64,000 bases of DNA from the NCBI GenBank assembly GCA_963575745.1, contig CAUYUJ010015687.1:1-64000 (forward strand), in the 5' to 3' direction. The position numbers and the translations under genes were made by a program. Positions 30,452 to 42,316 of the stretch are shown one piece after another (position 1 is the first letter of the stretch; each line of letters starts with the position of its first letter). This stretch comes from Prorocentrum cordatum (Eukaryota; Sar; Dinophyceae; Prorocentrales; Prorocentraceae). Under the pieces are notes generated by a model. It was not told the DNA's origin, searched no databases, and was given only the letters and a program-made list of their open reading frames with translations.

Positions 30452-33180
30452 CTGGCACCGCCCCATGGTCCCCGTGGGCAAGCGGAGCTCTGCCCCTACG
30501 GCCTCCCAGTGTGGGAGCTGGATTGTGTCGCGGAATCACAGAGGTGGCTAGGAGGATGCGTACACTGATGGTGGGCCCACGATGGGCTCGACGTGGCCAT
30601 GTTCTGTGTAGCCATGCAAGTGGGGCTTCCTCCGAAACGGGACCCCATGCTCCATGGATCGGAGCGACTGGTAGAACGACAGACATCATGTAGCCTACAG
30701 ACGAAACTGCGTTTCGCTAGGGGGCAGCAACCTCCCAAGAGAGGTCGGCACCTATCGCGCCTCCCATGCTCTTCCACACTCGTTTCAAAAAAATCAACGA
30801 TGGCATCCACTGAAATAATCTTGGCAATTTACGATGGCATCCATGACAGAACGAGAACACGATGGCATCCACTGGCAGAACACGATGGCATCCAAAGATT
30901 CCCGTGCATTTTTTGTGTGGGTCCTGGGGCTCGAAACGGCCCCCCCGAGGGCGTTCAACAATGAACGCCAACGCCCACGTCGCCGCCGCGCCGAGAAGGG
31001 GCCGCGCCGGGGGCCGTGCTTCAACTATGTCTGACGGCACTGGAGTTCTCGGCGGGATTTCAAATCTCTTGAGCCCATCTTTTGCAAGGATTATGCAGCC
31101 CCATCCCCCCAGCAATCCGAAGCACCGACGAGTCAGCTCATGGGATGTGGGGGGCGGAATGTGGAGAGGGGTGGGGGAAGGAAGGGGAAGATTGAGAACG
31201 GAGAGAGAGGGGTGAAGGAGGAAGGCAGAAGTGGATGAGAGGGAGGAGAGGCAGGGGAGAGGAGACGGAGAAAGAATAAGGCTGGCCCAACCACCTGTTC
31301 CGAACATGTGTTCCCAAACCGCTCGTTTTGATTATCTGTTCTTCCCCTCAACCGAGCAGCCGTGGACAAGGCCCCTATGCTTCTTGGAGTTCGCGAAAAG
31401 ATAGTTCCGAATCGTTGACAAACAGTTTGCGAACATCCGACACGTACATGATACTTCACCCTTCCGAACACTTTGTGGGGCACGCCTAGAGGAAGAGAAG
31501 CGGTAGCATCGCAATCGCGCCCTCGCACAAAAGGTCAAGCAGGGAACTTACCTGCATGGTAGAATTAGCGGTTGAATTACAGGCAGCAGACATGGAACCA
31601 TCCAATTATAGCGACTCCCGATCGGGAAAGCTGTGGGCTGAGAGAGGAGGCGTGCACAACACTGCACCACAAATGCACAAGGCTTCCAGCCTCCTGCACT
31701 TCCCACGGAACGCGTGGTCGCGGCACGCAAGGTATCCACCTGCACCAATCCTGGCCAGACCAACGCGGGCCCACGATCGAACGGCAGGATAGGCCCCCTC
31801 CTGGCCAAGGCGGCGCCATCCACCGATGCTGGACCCAGGACTCGTCCGGCCAAGGGCGGCAAGCAGACCTCCGACGTCGTCGTTTCTCTCTTCGCGGGCC
31901 CCAATCTTCTCGGGGTCGATTCCTCCATCCAGGCTGTGCTTCGACGGCCGGCCCGCAACGCAACGGGCCCCCGCGGAGGCCCACACCCGGGAGCCTCGGA
32001 GCCGCGGTGACGCGTCCTCCCGAGGTCGCCCGAGGTCTGCGTGCGGCCCTCATACGGCTGCCAGAACTAGCACCTCGAGCCGCCGCCTCCTTCGGAGGTG
32101 AGGCCTCGCCCGCGGCCTCCCCGAGGGGAGGCCGCGCCGCGCGGGGCGGGCGGGCGACCAAGTGGCCTGTACATGCGAGAGCCCTCGCGCCCGCGCGCGC
32201 GGGGATGCCTCAGCCGCAGCAGGGGCCCGGCGCCACGTAGACGGGGGAGGCGGTGACGGGCCGGGGCCAGCGGAGCCGGGGGCCTCAACGGCCAGAGCGC
32301 CGGAGCAAGCTGCGGTCGCCAAGCGCGGCACGGGCTCTGCAGGGCAAGGATGCGAGGCCCTCGGGGGCGTCCGAGCTGCAGCAGGTGCAAGGCCGACATG
32401 GACCCGGGGTCTTCGCGCCCCCGCGCGGGCTCCCCGCACCGCAAAGGGCGATCGTCTTCGCGCCCGTGTGAGTGACCTGGCCTAACGGCTGGAGGGACGA
32501 AGTGAGGAGCACGGTCAGATGGGAAGGGGCTCCATCGTTGTCAGGGTGCTCCTCAGGACCCCTCCCCTGCGGGAGAAATCTCGGTCTGCGAGACCTCGCT
32601 GGGATGGGGGAGACCAGGGCCTGAACACACTCGAACAGGAGAAGAAGAGCAGCAGCAGCAGTAGGAGGAAGCACGAGGGAGGAGCAAGCAAGAGGGAGGT
32701 CTCCAAAGGTCCCTGTGAAGGCATCCCGAGGTCTCTGGATCACACCGCATAGGCCCAATAAGGGTTAGAAGCGTCCAAAAGCATACCTAAGGGCACAGTG
32801 CAAGACCGAATCCGCCAAAATCTTGGCAAGGAGGGGGAGGGGACGGAGAAGGAGGACGGGCTCCGAAGTCGATGGGCCCTGGGCACGCAGCTCGGGTTCG
32901 GTGGGGTGTCTGCTGTCCCGCTCTGATGTCCTGCACGCATTCGTGTATGCTCCCATGTGCACGGGTATGCGAATTACGCCACGTGACATAATGCCGTGCG
33001 CTCGCTCTTGCGTTATCCTTGCTGTGTAGAGGGGCAGAGCAGGGGAGAATGATGCATGTGGGGGGGGGAGGGGTGGTCTTCAGAGTCCTCCCTTCGGAAG
33101 GTCGACCCAGGGCCGGACGAGTTAAGAATCTCCCTGGGGCTCGGATGCAGTCCTAGCCTGTGGGGCCGAGCGCTCCCTGG
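30452..33180. other. Non-coding region with minor repeats
   Basis: No supported gene. It includes four copies of ACGATGGCATCCA (30797-30895), a GGA-rich patch (31150-31275) and a GC-rich part (31.9-32.5 kb) with repeat-like open frames on both strands. Probably intron or upstream part of the Brr2 gene. Confidence 0.5.
30797..30895 (+). repeat. Four copies of ACGATGGCATCCA
   Basis: Copies start at about 30797, 30831, 30859 and 30882, spaced 34, 28 and 23 bases, with unrelated spacers. Confidence 0.8.
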
Positions 33181-34090
33181 CGGCTCCCTCCTGGGGTGCC
33201 GAGTGTCATGCCCGCTACACTGCGGTCACCATGGGGCTGTGTAAGGAAAGGAGCCGCGGGTTCCAAACCAGCGCCTCGTTTGAAACGTCCGCACAAGATG
33301 GACGCGCATGGGCAAGTATAACGCCACCTGAAACCTCCTCCTCTGGACACCCCATGCGACGCATTGACGATATCTATGTGTGAGTGGTCTGACACTGGTG
33401 AATCTGGGTGTGAGTGAGTCTGAGTGTGAATGGGTCTCCGTAAGTGTGAACGGGCAGAGACTGTGATCCGTCTCTGTGCATGAGTCTAAGGAGCGGAGTC
33501 TGCGAGGATCTCAATGTGAGTCTGGAAAGGCATGCGGGAAAAAAGGAACGAGGGAAAAGGCAAGTCTGAAGACGTCAAACAAGCGAACCGCTCGAGACAT
33601 CCCCGCAATCTTGGCGCCAACCGTCCCCCTCCTGGCGGCTCCTTCTTAGGGTATCCAAAAGCCACGCCTGCTGTATCGCAGTGACCATGGGGCTCTCATG
33701 AGGGAGAAGCCCCAGGCACCGAAACAAGCAAACCAACTGAAACTTCCCCGCACTCTGGCCGCGAAAGAGGAAACGCAACCACCCCATGCGGCTCCTCCTT
33801 GGGGTGCCAAAATGCCACGCCTGCTATATCGCGGTGACTATGAGGCTCTCGCAAGAAAGAAATGCGGGGCGCCGAAACAAGCAAACCATTTGAGACTTCC
33901 CCACGATCTGGCCGCGAATGGGCGAGCGTCCTATCCCTTACCGTTTCCTCCATGTGGTGCCCAAATTTCACGCTTCCTATATCGCAGTGGGCATTGTACC
34001 CCCCAAAGAGAGAAGTATTGGGCCACGAATCTCAACAATCTGGCCGCAAACGGGCGAGTGACCTAACCCCTGGCGCCTCCCTTGGGTGCC
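33180..34090. repeat. Diverged repeats of about 155 bp
   Basis: Four related blocks start near 33195, 33645, 33805 and 33955. They share GGGTGCC, CACGCCTGCTATATCGC(A/G)GTGAC, CCGAAACAAGCAAACCA and TCTGGCCGCGAA. The last three lie in tandem at about 155 bp spacing; the first is separated by about 450 bases. Confidence 0.75.
33383..33520. repeat. TGAGTCTGAGTGTG minisatellite (1)
   Basis: Variants of GTGAGTGAGTCTGAGTGTGA. The same style recurs at 34135-34290 and 45977-46125. Confidence 0.75.
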
Positions 34091-34134
34091 CACGTGCTAT
34101 GCGCGCGGAATCACAATGGTACAGACACAATTAG

Positions 34135-34290
34135 TCTAAATGTCCGTGAGTCTGAGTGTCAGTGAGACTACGTGTAAGTGGAGCTTCTGAAGATAACTGA
34201 GTCGAATCTGAGTTAGTAGTTCGTCCGAGTGTCAGTGATTGCGAGGGAGAGTGAATCTGAGTGCGAATGCGTATGAATGCCAGTGGGTGT
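34135..34290. repeat. TGAGTCTGAGTGTC minisatellite (2)
   Basis: Second block of the TGAGTC-type words. It is followed by about 300 bases containing two near-identical 60-bp segments (GCTGA(G/A)GCGCGGCCGGACCA, at about 34447 and 34522). Confidence 0.7.
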
Positions 34291-34602
34291 GTGCGTGACA
34301 AAAAACCGAGCACACATATATGTATATCGGAGGTTAGGGGGTGAGATCGAAGTGGAACGGAGAGCCCCCCTACAGGGAAATCGGTTTCGGTTTCGTGTTC
34401 GTGCGTGCCGTGCGCGTGGGCGGGCGAGAAGAAAAACTCCTCCGGCTGAGGCGCGGCCGGACCAAATGTTTCCTTTCCGGGGGCCGGTGGTGCGCGGTGT
34501 CCCGCCGGTGTCCCGCCTCCGGCTGAAGCGCGGCCGGACCAAATGCTTCCTTTCTGGGAGCCGGTGGGGCGCGGTGTCCCGCCGGTGTCCCGTCGGTGTC
34601 CC

Positions 34603-34603
<1 letters not shown>

Positions 34604-34701
<98 letters not shown>

Positions 34702-35325
34702 GGTGGTGATGATGATGATGATGATGGTAATGATGATGATGATGATGATGATGGTGGTGGTGATGATGATGATGTCGATGATGCTGATGCTGATGATGAT
34801 GGTGATGGTGGTGATAATGATGGTGTCCGTATGCTGATAGTGATGATGATGATGATGGTAATGTTGGCGTTGTTGGCGATGTTGATGATGGTGGTGAGGA
34901 TGGCCATGGTGGCGATGATGATGGTCTCCAGATGATGATAATGTTTATGATGCTGATGTTGCAGATGGTGATGATGATGGTGCCCCGATGATGACGATGA
35001 TGGTGATGATCATGATGATGTTGACGATGGTGATATGATGAGATGATGGTGATGCTGCTGATGATGATGAAAATGCTGAGGATGATGATGTTTCGATGAT
35101 GATGGTGATGATGAGGTTAAGGATGGTGCGGTTGATAATGAGGAAAGTGATGATGATGGTGCCCCGGTAAGGATGAAGATGGCGGAAATGGTGATGACGA
35201 TGATGGTGTCCCGATGATGATGCTGTTGATGATGTTGATGGTGAAGATGATTATGAGGTGATGATGACTTTGAAGATGGTGGCCCGATGATGATGATGTT
35301 GATGTTGATGCTGGTGGTGTCCCGG

Positions 35326-35362
<37 letters not shown>

Positions 35363-35690
35363 AATGGTGATGATGATGGTGGTAACGATGATGATGGTGT
35401 CCCGGTGGTGATGATGCTGATGATGCGGATGATGTTGTTCATGATGATGATGATGGTGATGGTGCCCCGAAAATGATGTTGATGGTGCTGTTCATGATGA
35501 GGATGATGTGATGACGACCGTATCCCAATGATGACGACATTGAAGATGATGATGGTAACGATGATGGTGACGATGACTGTGTCCCGATGATGATGATGGT
35601 GATAATGATGACGTTGATGATGATGATGATGGTGAGGTGACGATGATGACGGTGTCCTGGTGATGATGATGATTTTCATGACGCGTATGA
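34604..35690. repeat. GAT microsatellite region
   Basis: Pure (GAT)n at 34604-34685 followed by 1 kb of GAT/GGT triplets punctuated by GGTG(T/C)CCCGATGATG. Poly-Met, poly-Asp and poly-Ser/His frames are translations of the repeat. Confidence 0.95.
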
Positions 35691-35699
35691 CGATGATGC

Positions 35700-35935
35700 T
35701 GATGATGGCGTTGATTGTGAGATCGATTGTGATATCGATAGTGGAATCGATAGTGGGACTGACTGTGAAATCGATTGTGAGATCGATAGTGAAGTTGATT
35801 GTGATATCGAAAGTCAGATCGGTTGTGAGAGCGACTGAATGAAATAGATCGAGTAAGATTGATTGTGCGATCGATCGAATGAGATCGATCGAGCGAAACC
35901 GATAGTGAAATCGATGGTGAGACCGATCGAATCAG
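35700..35935. repeat. GATCGATAGTGA 12-bp minisatellite
   Basis: About 18-20 degenerate copies of (GA/TG)ATCGAT(A/T)GTGA, rich in ClaI-like ATCGAT sites. Confidence 0.85.
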
Positions 35936-36000
35936 ACGTTGGTTTCTCTCCCCCCGAACCTCCCTATCACCCGAAAGGGTAGTCGTATAGGTACACATGT

Positions 36001-36065
36001 GTGTATATATATATATATACACACACACTGGAAACACGCGCGCTTCGCGTGCGCTTAGGTACTAG
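36001..36065. repeat. TA/CA microsatellite with CG-rich hairpin
   Basis: GTGTATATATATATATATAC plus CACACAC is followed by a CACGCG...CGCGTG stem-loop and TTAGGTACTAG. It is a diverged version of the (TA)n plus CG-hairpin junctions at 49131, 50622, 51468 and 54686. Confidence 0.75.
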
Positions 36066-36199
36066 CGCGTCGCAGACACAGGAATCGCTGCGCGAACAAA
36101 TGTTTGGAGTTCGTCTTAGGCAAATGAGGACTCCAGTGGCAACACCTGCTTGAGGCACCGCCGCGGGCGGACCCTATGTACAATGTGGCAAATCGGACC

Positions 36200-36575
36200 A
36201 GCTCTCTGGTCGACCCTCTTGGGCGCGCCCTGGGGCTTTCTTGGGCCGCCATGGGGGGCCCATTGGGGGGCGTTTCGGAACATTTTTCTGTGTTTTTCCG
36301 GGTCTCTTGGGGACCTCTTGGGGTTTCTTGGGCGTTTCTTGAAGCCTCTTGGGGTCTCCTGGGGGCCTCTTGGGCCAAAACGCTAAAATCTTCGGTTCCT
36401 CGTCCCCGTTTTGGGCGCCGACCGACTTGGGGCGTTCCTGGGCGGTTTGGGCGCCTTGGGGGCCGTGTTGGCCCCCTAGTGGGCCGTTTGGGAACCTTCT
36501 CAGGGGCATCCTCGACCGGCATGGGTTTTCGGGCCGTCTTGGACGCAGTGGAAGCCCAAAAGGCGAACAAGCCAA
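36200..36575. repeat. Solo TCTTGG-family 375-bp unit
   Basis: One complete unit of the tandem family at 43.7-45.6 kb. It ends GACGCAGTGGAAGCCCAAAA and joins boundary module B of the second satellite unit within a few bases. Confidence 0.8.
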
Positions 36576-36614
36576 TTAGCCTGGCGAAGCACCCAACCAT
36601 ATGAAGTTGTGAAT
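36576..36614 (-). repeat. Conserved boundary module B, copy 2 (inverted)
   Basis: Reverse complement of 14623-14661 with two mismatches. The 36615-36865 stretch between it and the array is unique sequence without a recognised gene. Confidence 0.85.
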
Positions 36615-36865
36615 ATACCCCGATTGTGAATACCATTTTCGCCCGCGCTCACCATGTGGCCACGGCTTCCCGCCGGAGCCCGACATGCTCCGGAACACGT
36701 TCGTGGCCGTTTTCGCGGGCGCCGACGAAAAGACGGCGTCCCACTGACCGAGGAGCAGAAGCAGGAGAGGGCTTTGAGAGCCATTAGGGAGGAGGTGTCG
36801 GTGCACGTCGACAAGGCGGAGTACGGCGCCCAGGCGCGGTTGTTGAAGCAGCACAACCATCGGAC

Positions 36866-38160
36866 CACGATCCTCGTGAGGGGTGTGCCGAAATGGCCCA
36901 GGGCCGCCATGGGAACCCTGTCGCTGGGGGCCTTCGGTGGAGCTGCCTATGGGGCCACGATCCTCGTGAGGGGTGTGCGGAGATGGCCCGAGGCCGCCGT
37001 GCGAACCCTGCCACTGGGGGCCTTCGGTGGAGCTCCTATGGGGCCACGATCCTCGTGAGGGGTGTGCCGAAATGGCCCGAGGCCGCCGTGCGAACCCTGC
37101 CACTGGGGGCCTTCGGTGGAGCTCCCTATGGGGCCACGATCCTCGTGAGGGGTGTGCCGAAATGGCCCGAGGCCGCCGTGCGAACCCTGCCACTGGCGCC
37201 TTCGGTGGAGTTCCTATGGGGCCACGATCCTCGCGATGGGGTGTGCCGAAATGGCCCGAGGCCGCCATGGGAACCCTGCCGCTGGCGCCTTCGGTGGAGC
37301 TCCTATGGGGCCACGATCCTCGTGAGGGGTGCGCCGAATGGCCCGAGGCCGCCATGGGAACCCTGCCGCTGGGACCTTCGGTGGAGCTCCCTATGGGGCC
37401 ACGATCCTTGTGGGGGGTGCCGAAATGGCCCGAGGCCGCCATGCGCACTTTGCTACTGGCGCCTTTGGTGGAGCTCCTATGGGACCACGATCCTCGTGAG
37501 GGGTGTGCCGAAATGGCCCGAGGCCGCTATGCGCACTTTGCTACTGGCGCCTTCGGTGGAGCTCCTATGGGGCCACGATCCTCACGAGGGGTGTGCCGAA
37601 ATGGCCCGAGGCCGCCATGCGCACGTTGCTACTGGCGCCTCCGGTGGAGCTCCTATGGGGCCACGATCCTCGCGAGGGGTGCGCCGAAATGGCCCGAGGC
37701 CGCCATGCGCACATTGCTACTGGCGCCTTCGGTGGAGCTCCTATGGGGCCACGATCCTCGTGAGGGGTGCGCCGAAATGGCCCGAGGCAACCATGCGCAC
37801 TTTGCTACTGGCGCCGTCGGTGGCTCCTATGGGGCCACGATCCTCGTGAGGGGTGCGCCGAGATGGCCCGAGGCCGCCATGGGCACTTTGCTACTGGCGC
37901 CGTCGGTGGCTCCTATGGGGCCACGATCCCCGTGAGAGGTGCGCCGAGATGGCCCGAGGCCGCCATGGGCACTTTGCTCGTGGGGGGTTTGCCGAAATGG
38001 CCCGAGGCCGCCATGGGCACTTTGCTACTGGCGCCTTCGGTGGAGCTCCTATGGGGCCACGATCCTCGTGAGGGGTGCGCCGAAATGGCCCGAGGCCGCC
38101 ATGCGCACTTTGCTACTGGCGCCTTCGGTGGAGCTCCTATGGGGCCACGATCCTCGTGAG
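36866..38160. repeat. Satellite array, inverted copy of the 90-bp family
   Basis: About 15 units of 85-90 bp with GTGAGGGGTG(T/C)GCCGAAATGG, GCCTTCGGTGGAGCTCC and TATGGGGCCACGATCCTC. The reverse complement of the 4.8-14.6 kb unit shares GTGAGGGGTGTGCC, CTGGGGCCTTCGGTGGAGCTCC and TATGGGGCCACGA. The units differ in the middle part, so the two arrays have been homogenised separately. ORFs up to 320 codons are repeat translations. Confidence 0.92.
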
Positions 38161-38185
38161 GGTGATGATGATGATGATGATGATT
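38161..38185. repeat. (GAT)n at the LINE 3' end
   Basis: About seven GAT triplets between the satellite array and the LINE 3' region. They read as an (ATC)n tail on the LINE sense strand. Confidence 0.85.
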
Positions 38186-41100
38186 CGATTCGAGGCGGCT
38201 GAAGGCGAACCTGGAGCACCTAGGCAAGGTTGCTGGCAACGCAGCGCGGGGCCTGCAGGGCGCGCTGGCTCGGCGGGAAAGCGCATTCGGATGAAAAAAA
38301 CCACCGCGTGGGTGGAAAACCTCCGGCCCCCAATCTGGGAAAATGACAAGAGCTGAGGGCGCCGACCAGGGGCGCTAGATATGGGGGCGCCTGTGCAAGG
38401 CGCTGAAATGAACATGGAATGGTCTCCGGCCTGGCCAGGAAGTCAACGAATCCTCAACAAATCTACTGACTTCCGTGTCCGCGCTGGGTGACGCTATGCG
38501 GACGGCCCCCTCGACGAAGTACCCGCGGGCTGCAGCTCTGCTGCGGGGCGCGGCGGGCAGAGAGCGCGAGTGCGCGTTTCGCCCCTCGCTGTGCGGCCGC
38601 GGTTGGACGCCGCGTCGGCCCTGTCGGCTTCGGCGACCTGGGAAGCCGAGAAGGCAGGAAGGTCCCCCTGCATCATCCGGGCTCTGCACTGCTTGCTGGA
38701 GAATTGGAGGTGGTGGAGCGCGCGGGGGCGCGAAATTATAAAAATCCTTGGAGCAGGCTGGGCACTCCGTGCCGAGGATGTGAAACCGCGCCTGCATTTT
38801 TATGCCGCGCGCGTGCCTCCTGCGAGCGGCCAGGCCTTTGGGGCCGCGGCATTCCTTCTGGCAGTCAGGGCGTGTCAGAGTCGGGGCCGGCGCGGTCGCC
38901 CGCCCAAGCGGGGCAGGTTGCTTCCCTCGCTGCCGGCGCATGGCCGCCTGGGACTGCGGGGCCTCGCAAGGGCATGCGCGGAATGCGCGACAAAGCCGCC
39001 TCCATTTCGCGGGCTTCGACAGGATGAACTCGCGCCAGGCGGCTGGAACATGAAATGGGTCTCCGAGGGCCTGCGTTTCCGCCGGAAATGCGGCTGCCAG
39101 ATGCCCGAGGTCCGTCAGGAGATGCGCGGCGGACGCGGGCTCGGGCACGGCGGCAACGCAGCGCATCACCAGCGGCGGCGCCTGCAGCTGCGAGCCAAGC
39201 CCTGCCAGACGCTGCGCCCGCGCCAATGAGGCGAGCGGTGGGGCCTGCAGCGCGGTCCTCACCTCGAGGTCCGTCGGCGCGCCGGGGGGCCCGAAGCGCG
39301 TGGAGCCGTGAATGCGGCGAAGCGCTCGGTGGTACTGGGCCTCCAGCGGGAGCCATCCTCTGTCGAGCTGACCTCGCCATGCCGCCGCTGCAAACAGGCT
39401 GCGCGAGAGCACGAGAAAGTTGGCGAGATTGATCCCGGCGGGCTCCGCAATGGCCTTGGAGCCGAAGATGGGGGCGGCCAGCGGCGCGAAGGCCTGCTGC
39501 GCCTTCGCCGCCTTGCGTCGGCCGTCGGCCTGGTGGCTTCCAGCGCCCTGGTGGATCGCGCCCAGGTGGGTGAAGTGGTGAAGGATCTCCAAGGCGAAGC
39601 CGCCCGGGGAGGTGAACTGCTCGCGTCCGTTCTCAAGGAGTGCGCTCTGGTGGAGCTTCCTGGAACCGTTGCCGAAAAGCTTGACCATGGCGGCGGACTT
39701 CCCTGGACCGAAATTTATTGTGAGACCGAGGCGCGCGAACTCGTGGACCAGGATGTCCGTGGCCATGCCGAGCTGGTCCAGCACCTGCTGGGGCCCGCCG
39801 TGCTCCGTCTCGAGGAAGGCGAAGACGGCGTCATCGACGTGCTCGCCGTCGACGTCGGTGTTTGTGGTGTCGTGGAGGTCCTCCCTGGAGTCGAGGGCGG
39901 TGGCCCAGGGGATAGCAACGTACATCGGGGTCCGAAACTCGAGGGCGATGCCGGCTTCCCGGAACCGTTGTCGTGCGCGGCCCAGTGCAAGCTCGTAGGC
40001 CAAATTAAAGCAAAGCGCGCCCAACCGACAACCTTGGCGGGCCCCGCGGCGAGCGAGGACCACATCATGCTCCGCCCCACGGACGGCGAACCAGGTGCCA
40101 GTATGCCAGTCGGCGATCTGCCGGACATCCTCTGGCGTCATGCCCGCCTGCTCCAGTAGAGGCGGGTGCGTCTCGAGGTATGTCTGGGCCTCCTGCGCGA
40201 CAGGCGCGGGGATGCCAGCTCGCTGCAGGTCTGCGGAGAGGTCCGAGAGCTTGCCACGGCCGACGCCGTAGAGGTACTCGCGGATGATGGAGTCGAAAGC
40301 CTTGGCCAAATGCAGGAAGAGCAGTGCCCAAGACCGCCGCTGGTGGAGGGCACGCTCGATGAACGTTTGGATGGCCGTGGTGAAAAGCGTGGCATCCCTC
40401 CCCGGCATGGAACCACACTGCGCCGGACCCGGGGCGTTAGGAGCCGCTCGGAAGACGGGCCCGGCGATCGACATGCAGTACCACTTGGATAAATGGTCGG
40501 AGACGAGGATGCCGCGGCTGTTGCCGCACACCGCAGGGTCGCCCTTCTGCTTCCAGATGTCCCAGAGCTTCCCTCCCTTCATCGCGATGGGGGCCTGGGC
40601 GGCAGTGGACGAAATATCGAACAACGGCATCACCATGTCCAGCGCGGCCTCTCCATCGGCTCGCCAAATTGACGCGCTGATGCCATCTGGGCCGAGGCCC
40701 TTCTTCGGGTGAATGCGATATAGATTATGCCGCACTCGGTCACGATCCAAATGCTGCGGCGGCCGCCGCAACGGATCCCCGGCAGGGGGGGACTCTGACA
40801 AAGCTGTCATAGTTAGGCAAATGCCGGCAAACAAGGAGGACCAATGCCGCTCCCATCTGCGCTGGATCTCGTCGGGGTCGAAGAGCGCAGTGCCGCGTTC
40901 GTCCAATGTCTTGGCGTGCTTGCGGAAGCCCTTGTGCACCTTGAGCTGTCTGGCAATGTTGTGCAACTGCTTGGCGTCGCCGCTCTGGTCGGCCGCGTCG
41001 GCCTGGAGAGCCAGCTCCTCGGCCCAGCGTTGGCGATCTATGCGAGTGAGGGCTCGCACTGCGTTGCGATGAAGTGCGAGGTCTCTGGACGCCAGTGCCG

Positions 41101-42165
41101 CTTGGCGATGAGCGTCGGGAAGTTGCTGTAAGAGGTGTTGTGCACGATCACGGTCGCGTCGGTCATGTAGGCTTGTTGCTCGCCATTCCAGAAACGCACG
41201 GGTAAGTCGGAGTCTCTGGACGCGGTGGCCGCGCCAGACTGCTTAGTTTCGAACTTGCGGGGTGCGTTGGAACAATGCCCAGCTGGTTTGGAAGATCCAT
41301 GGCTGTTGTGGCACCGCCTTGGACGGCGCGAAAAAATGTTGACGCTGGAGCCGTTGGACCCGGTGGATGAGCTGCTGGTGGTAGCGGTCAGGGCCGTCGT
41401 GGACGTACTGCTGGAGCTCGTGGGCGGCCTGCTGCATGTCCCTCTGGAAAGCCATGCGCACGTCCTCGTCGCAGAGCCGGGCCGGGCTGACCTTGAGCGA
41501 AGGCGGGGGATGCTCCTCCAGGAGTGCGGGGAGGGCGAGCTGCACGCCCAGTGCCTTGTGGTCCTCCCTCTCGGTGAAGCTGAGGCTGTCGTCGTAGACC
41601 TGCACGCTCCGTAGATGATGCTGCCATCGAGGACCAAGCTAGATGTGGTCGCACCGCTTTTCGTTGCCAAGTATGTCGAACTACGTGGGTTCCTCGCTGC
41701 CGAGGAGCTCCGCCGCGTCGGCGAGATGGTTGGCGAGGCGGCACTCCTGTGAGAACTGGTAGTTGGAGTTCACGCCATGGGCCTCGTCGTCGTCATTGCC
41801 ATCGATGAAGACGATGATGGACGTCCGGTGCCGCGCCTGCCGGTGCTCCCTGTGCAGGGCATCCCAGAAGTCGCGCTTGTCCTGGGTAGGGGCCGATGAG
41901 ACAGGTGCGTGCGCAGAAATCGCCGTAACGGCGCAGCCTGCGATAGAGGCCTCGGTGCGGAGGAGGCGTGGGTTGACGACGTTGGTGGCGGCCTTGCTGG
42001 CGGTCGCGTGGAGGTCCTTGTGGATCCACAGCTGGACGCCGCCGGTGCCGTCCGAGTTGGCGGCGGCGGTGAACGCGTAGTAGTGGTTGAGCTCCTGGCA
42101 GCCCTGATCTGGGAGACGGGCCTTCTGGATGCCAGCGACGCGGACTCCGCGGTCGTGGAGGTACG
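38186..42165 (-). mobile_element. LINE-type non-LTR retrotransposon, inactive
   Basis: About 4 kb, sense strand minus: an apurinic-type endonuclease, linker, reverse transcriptase and C-terminal Cys-containing part, followed by about 190 bp of 3' region ending in (ATC)n. It lies between two GAT tracts (38161-38185 and 42167-42260), itself inside the second satellite unit. The 5' end may be incomplete, since the coding frame runs directly into the microsatellite. Confidence 0.85.
38375..42165 (-). pseudogene. LINE endonuclease-reverse transcriptase ORF with three stops
   Basis: One reading frame, no frameshift seen, broken by TAG (41681-41683), TAG (41639-41641) and TAA (41243-41245). The endonuclease part has RVAGIQKARL (usual QETR, so Glu is Lys), GGVQLWIHKD, ISAHAPVS and IVFIDGNDDD, then KRCDHI before and REDHKAL after the second stop. 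The RT starts after the TAA, with NSRGILVSDHLSKWYC. Motif A reads LFLHLAKAFDSI, with His where the catalytic Asp is expected; motif C is HVDD at 39831-39842. A CPACSKDF motif lies near the C-terminus. Stops plus lost catalytic residues mean it is dead. Confidence 0.9.
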
Positions 42166-42166
42166 T

Positions 42167-42171
42167 GATGG

Positions 42172-42239
<68 letters not shown>

Positions 42240-42260
42240 ATGATGATGATGATGATGATG
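42167..42260. repeat. (GAT)n microsatellite at the LINE 5' end
   Basis: About 30 nearly perfect GAT triplets on the plus strand, between the LINE and boundary module A copy 2. Confidence 0.95.
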
Positions 42261-42316
42261 AACGCGGGGCGCTGTCTCTTCAAAACGAGGACCCAACACC
42301 TCAGGATGGTTGGGAA
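42261..42316 (-). repeat. Conserved boundary module A, copy 2 (inverted)
   Basis: Reverse complement of 4701-4756, 53 of 56 positions identical. It closes the second satellite unit on its right side. Confidence 0.88.

Noticed and set aside
30047-30568. 173-codon plus-strand ORF
   Set aside because: It is the antisense of Brr2 exon a and its flanks.
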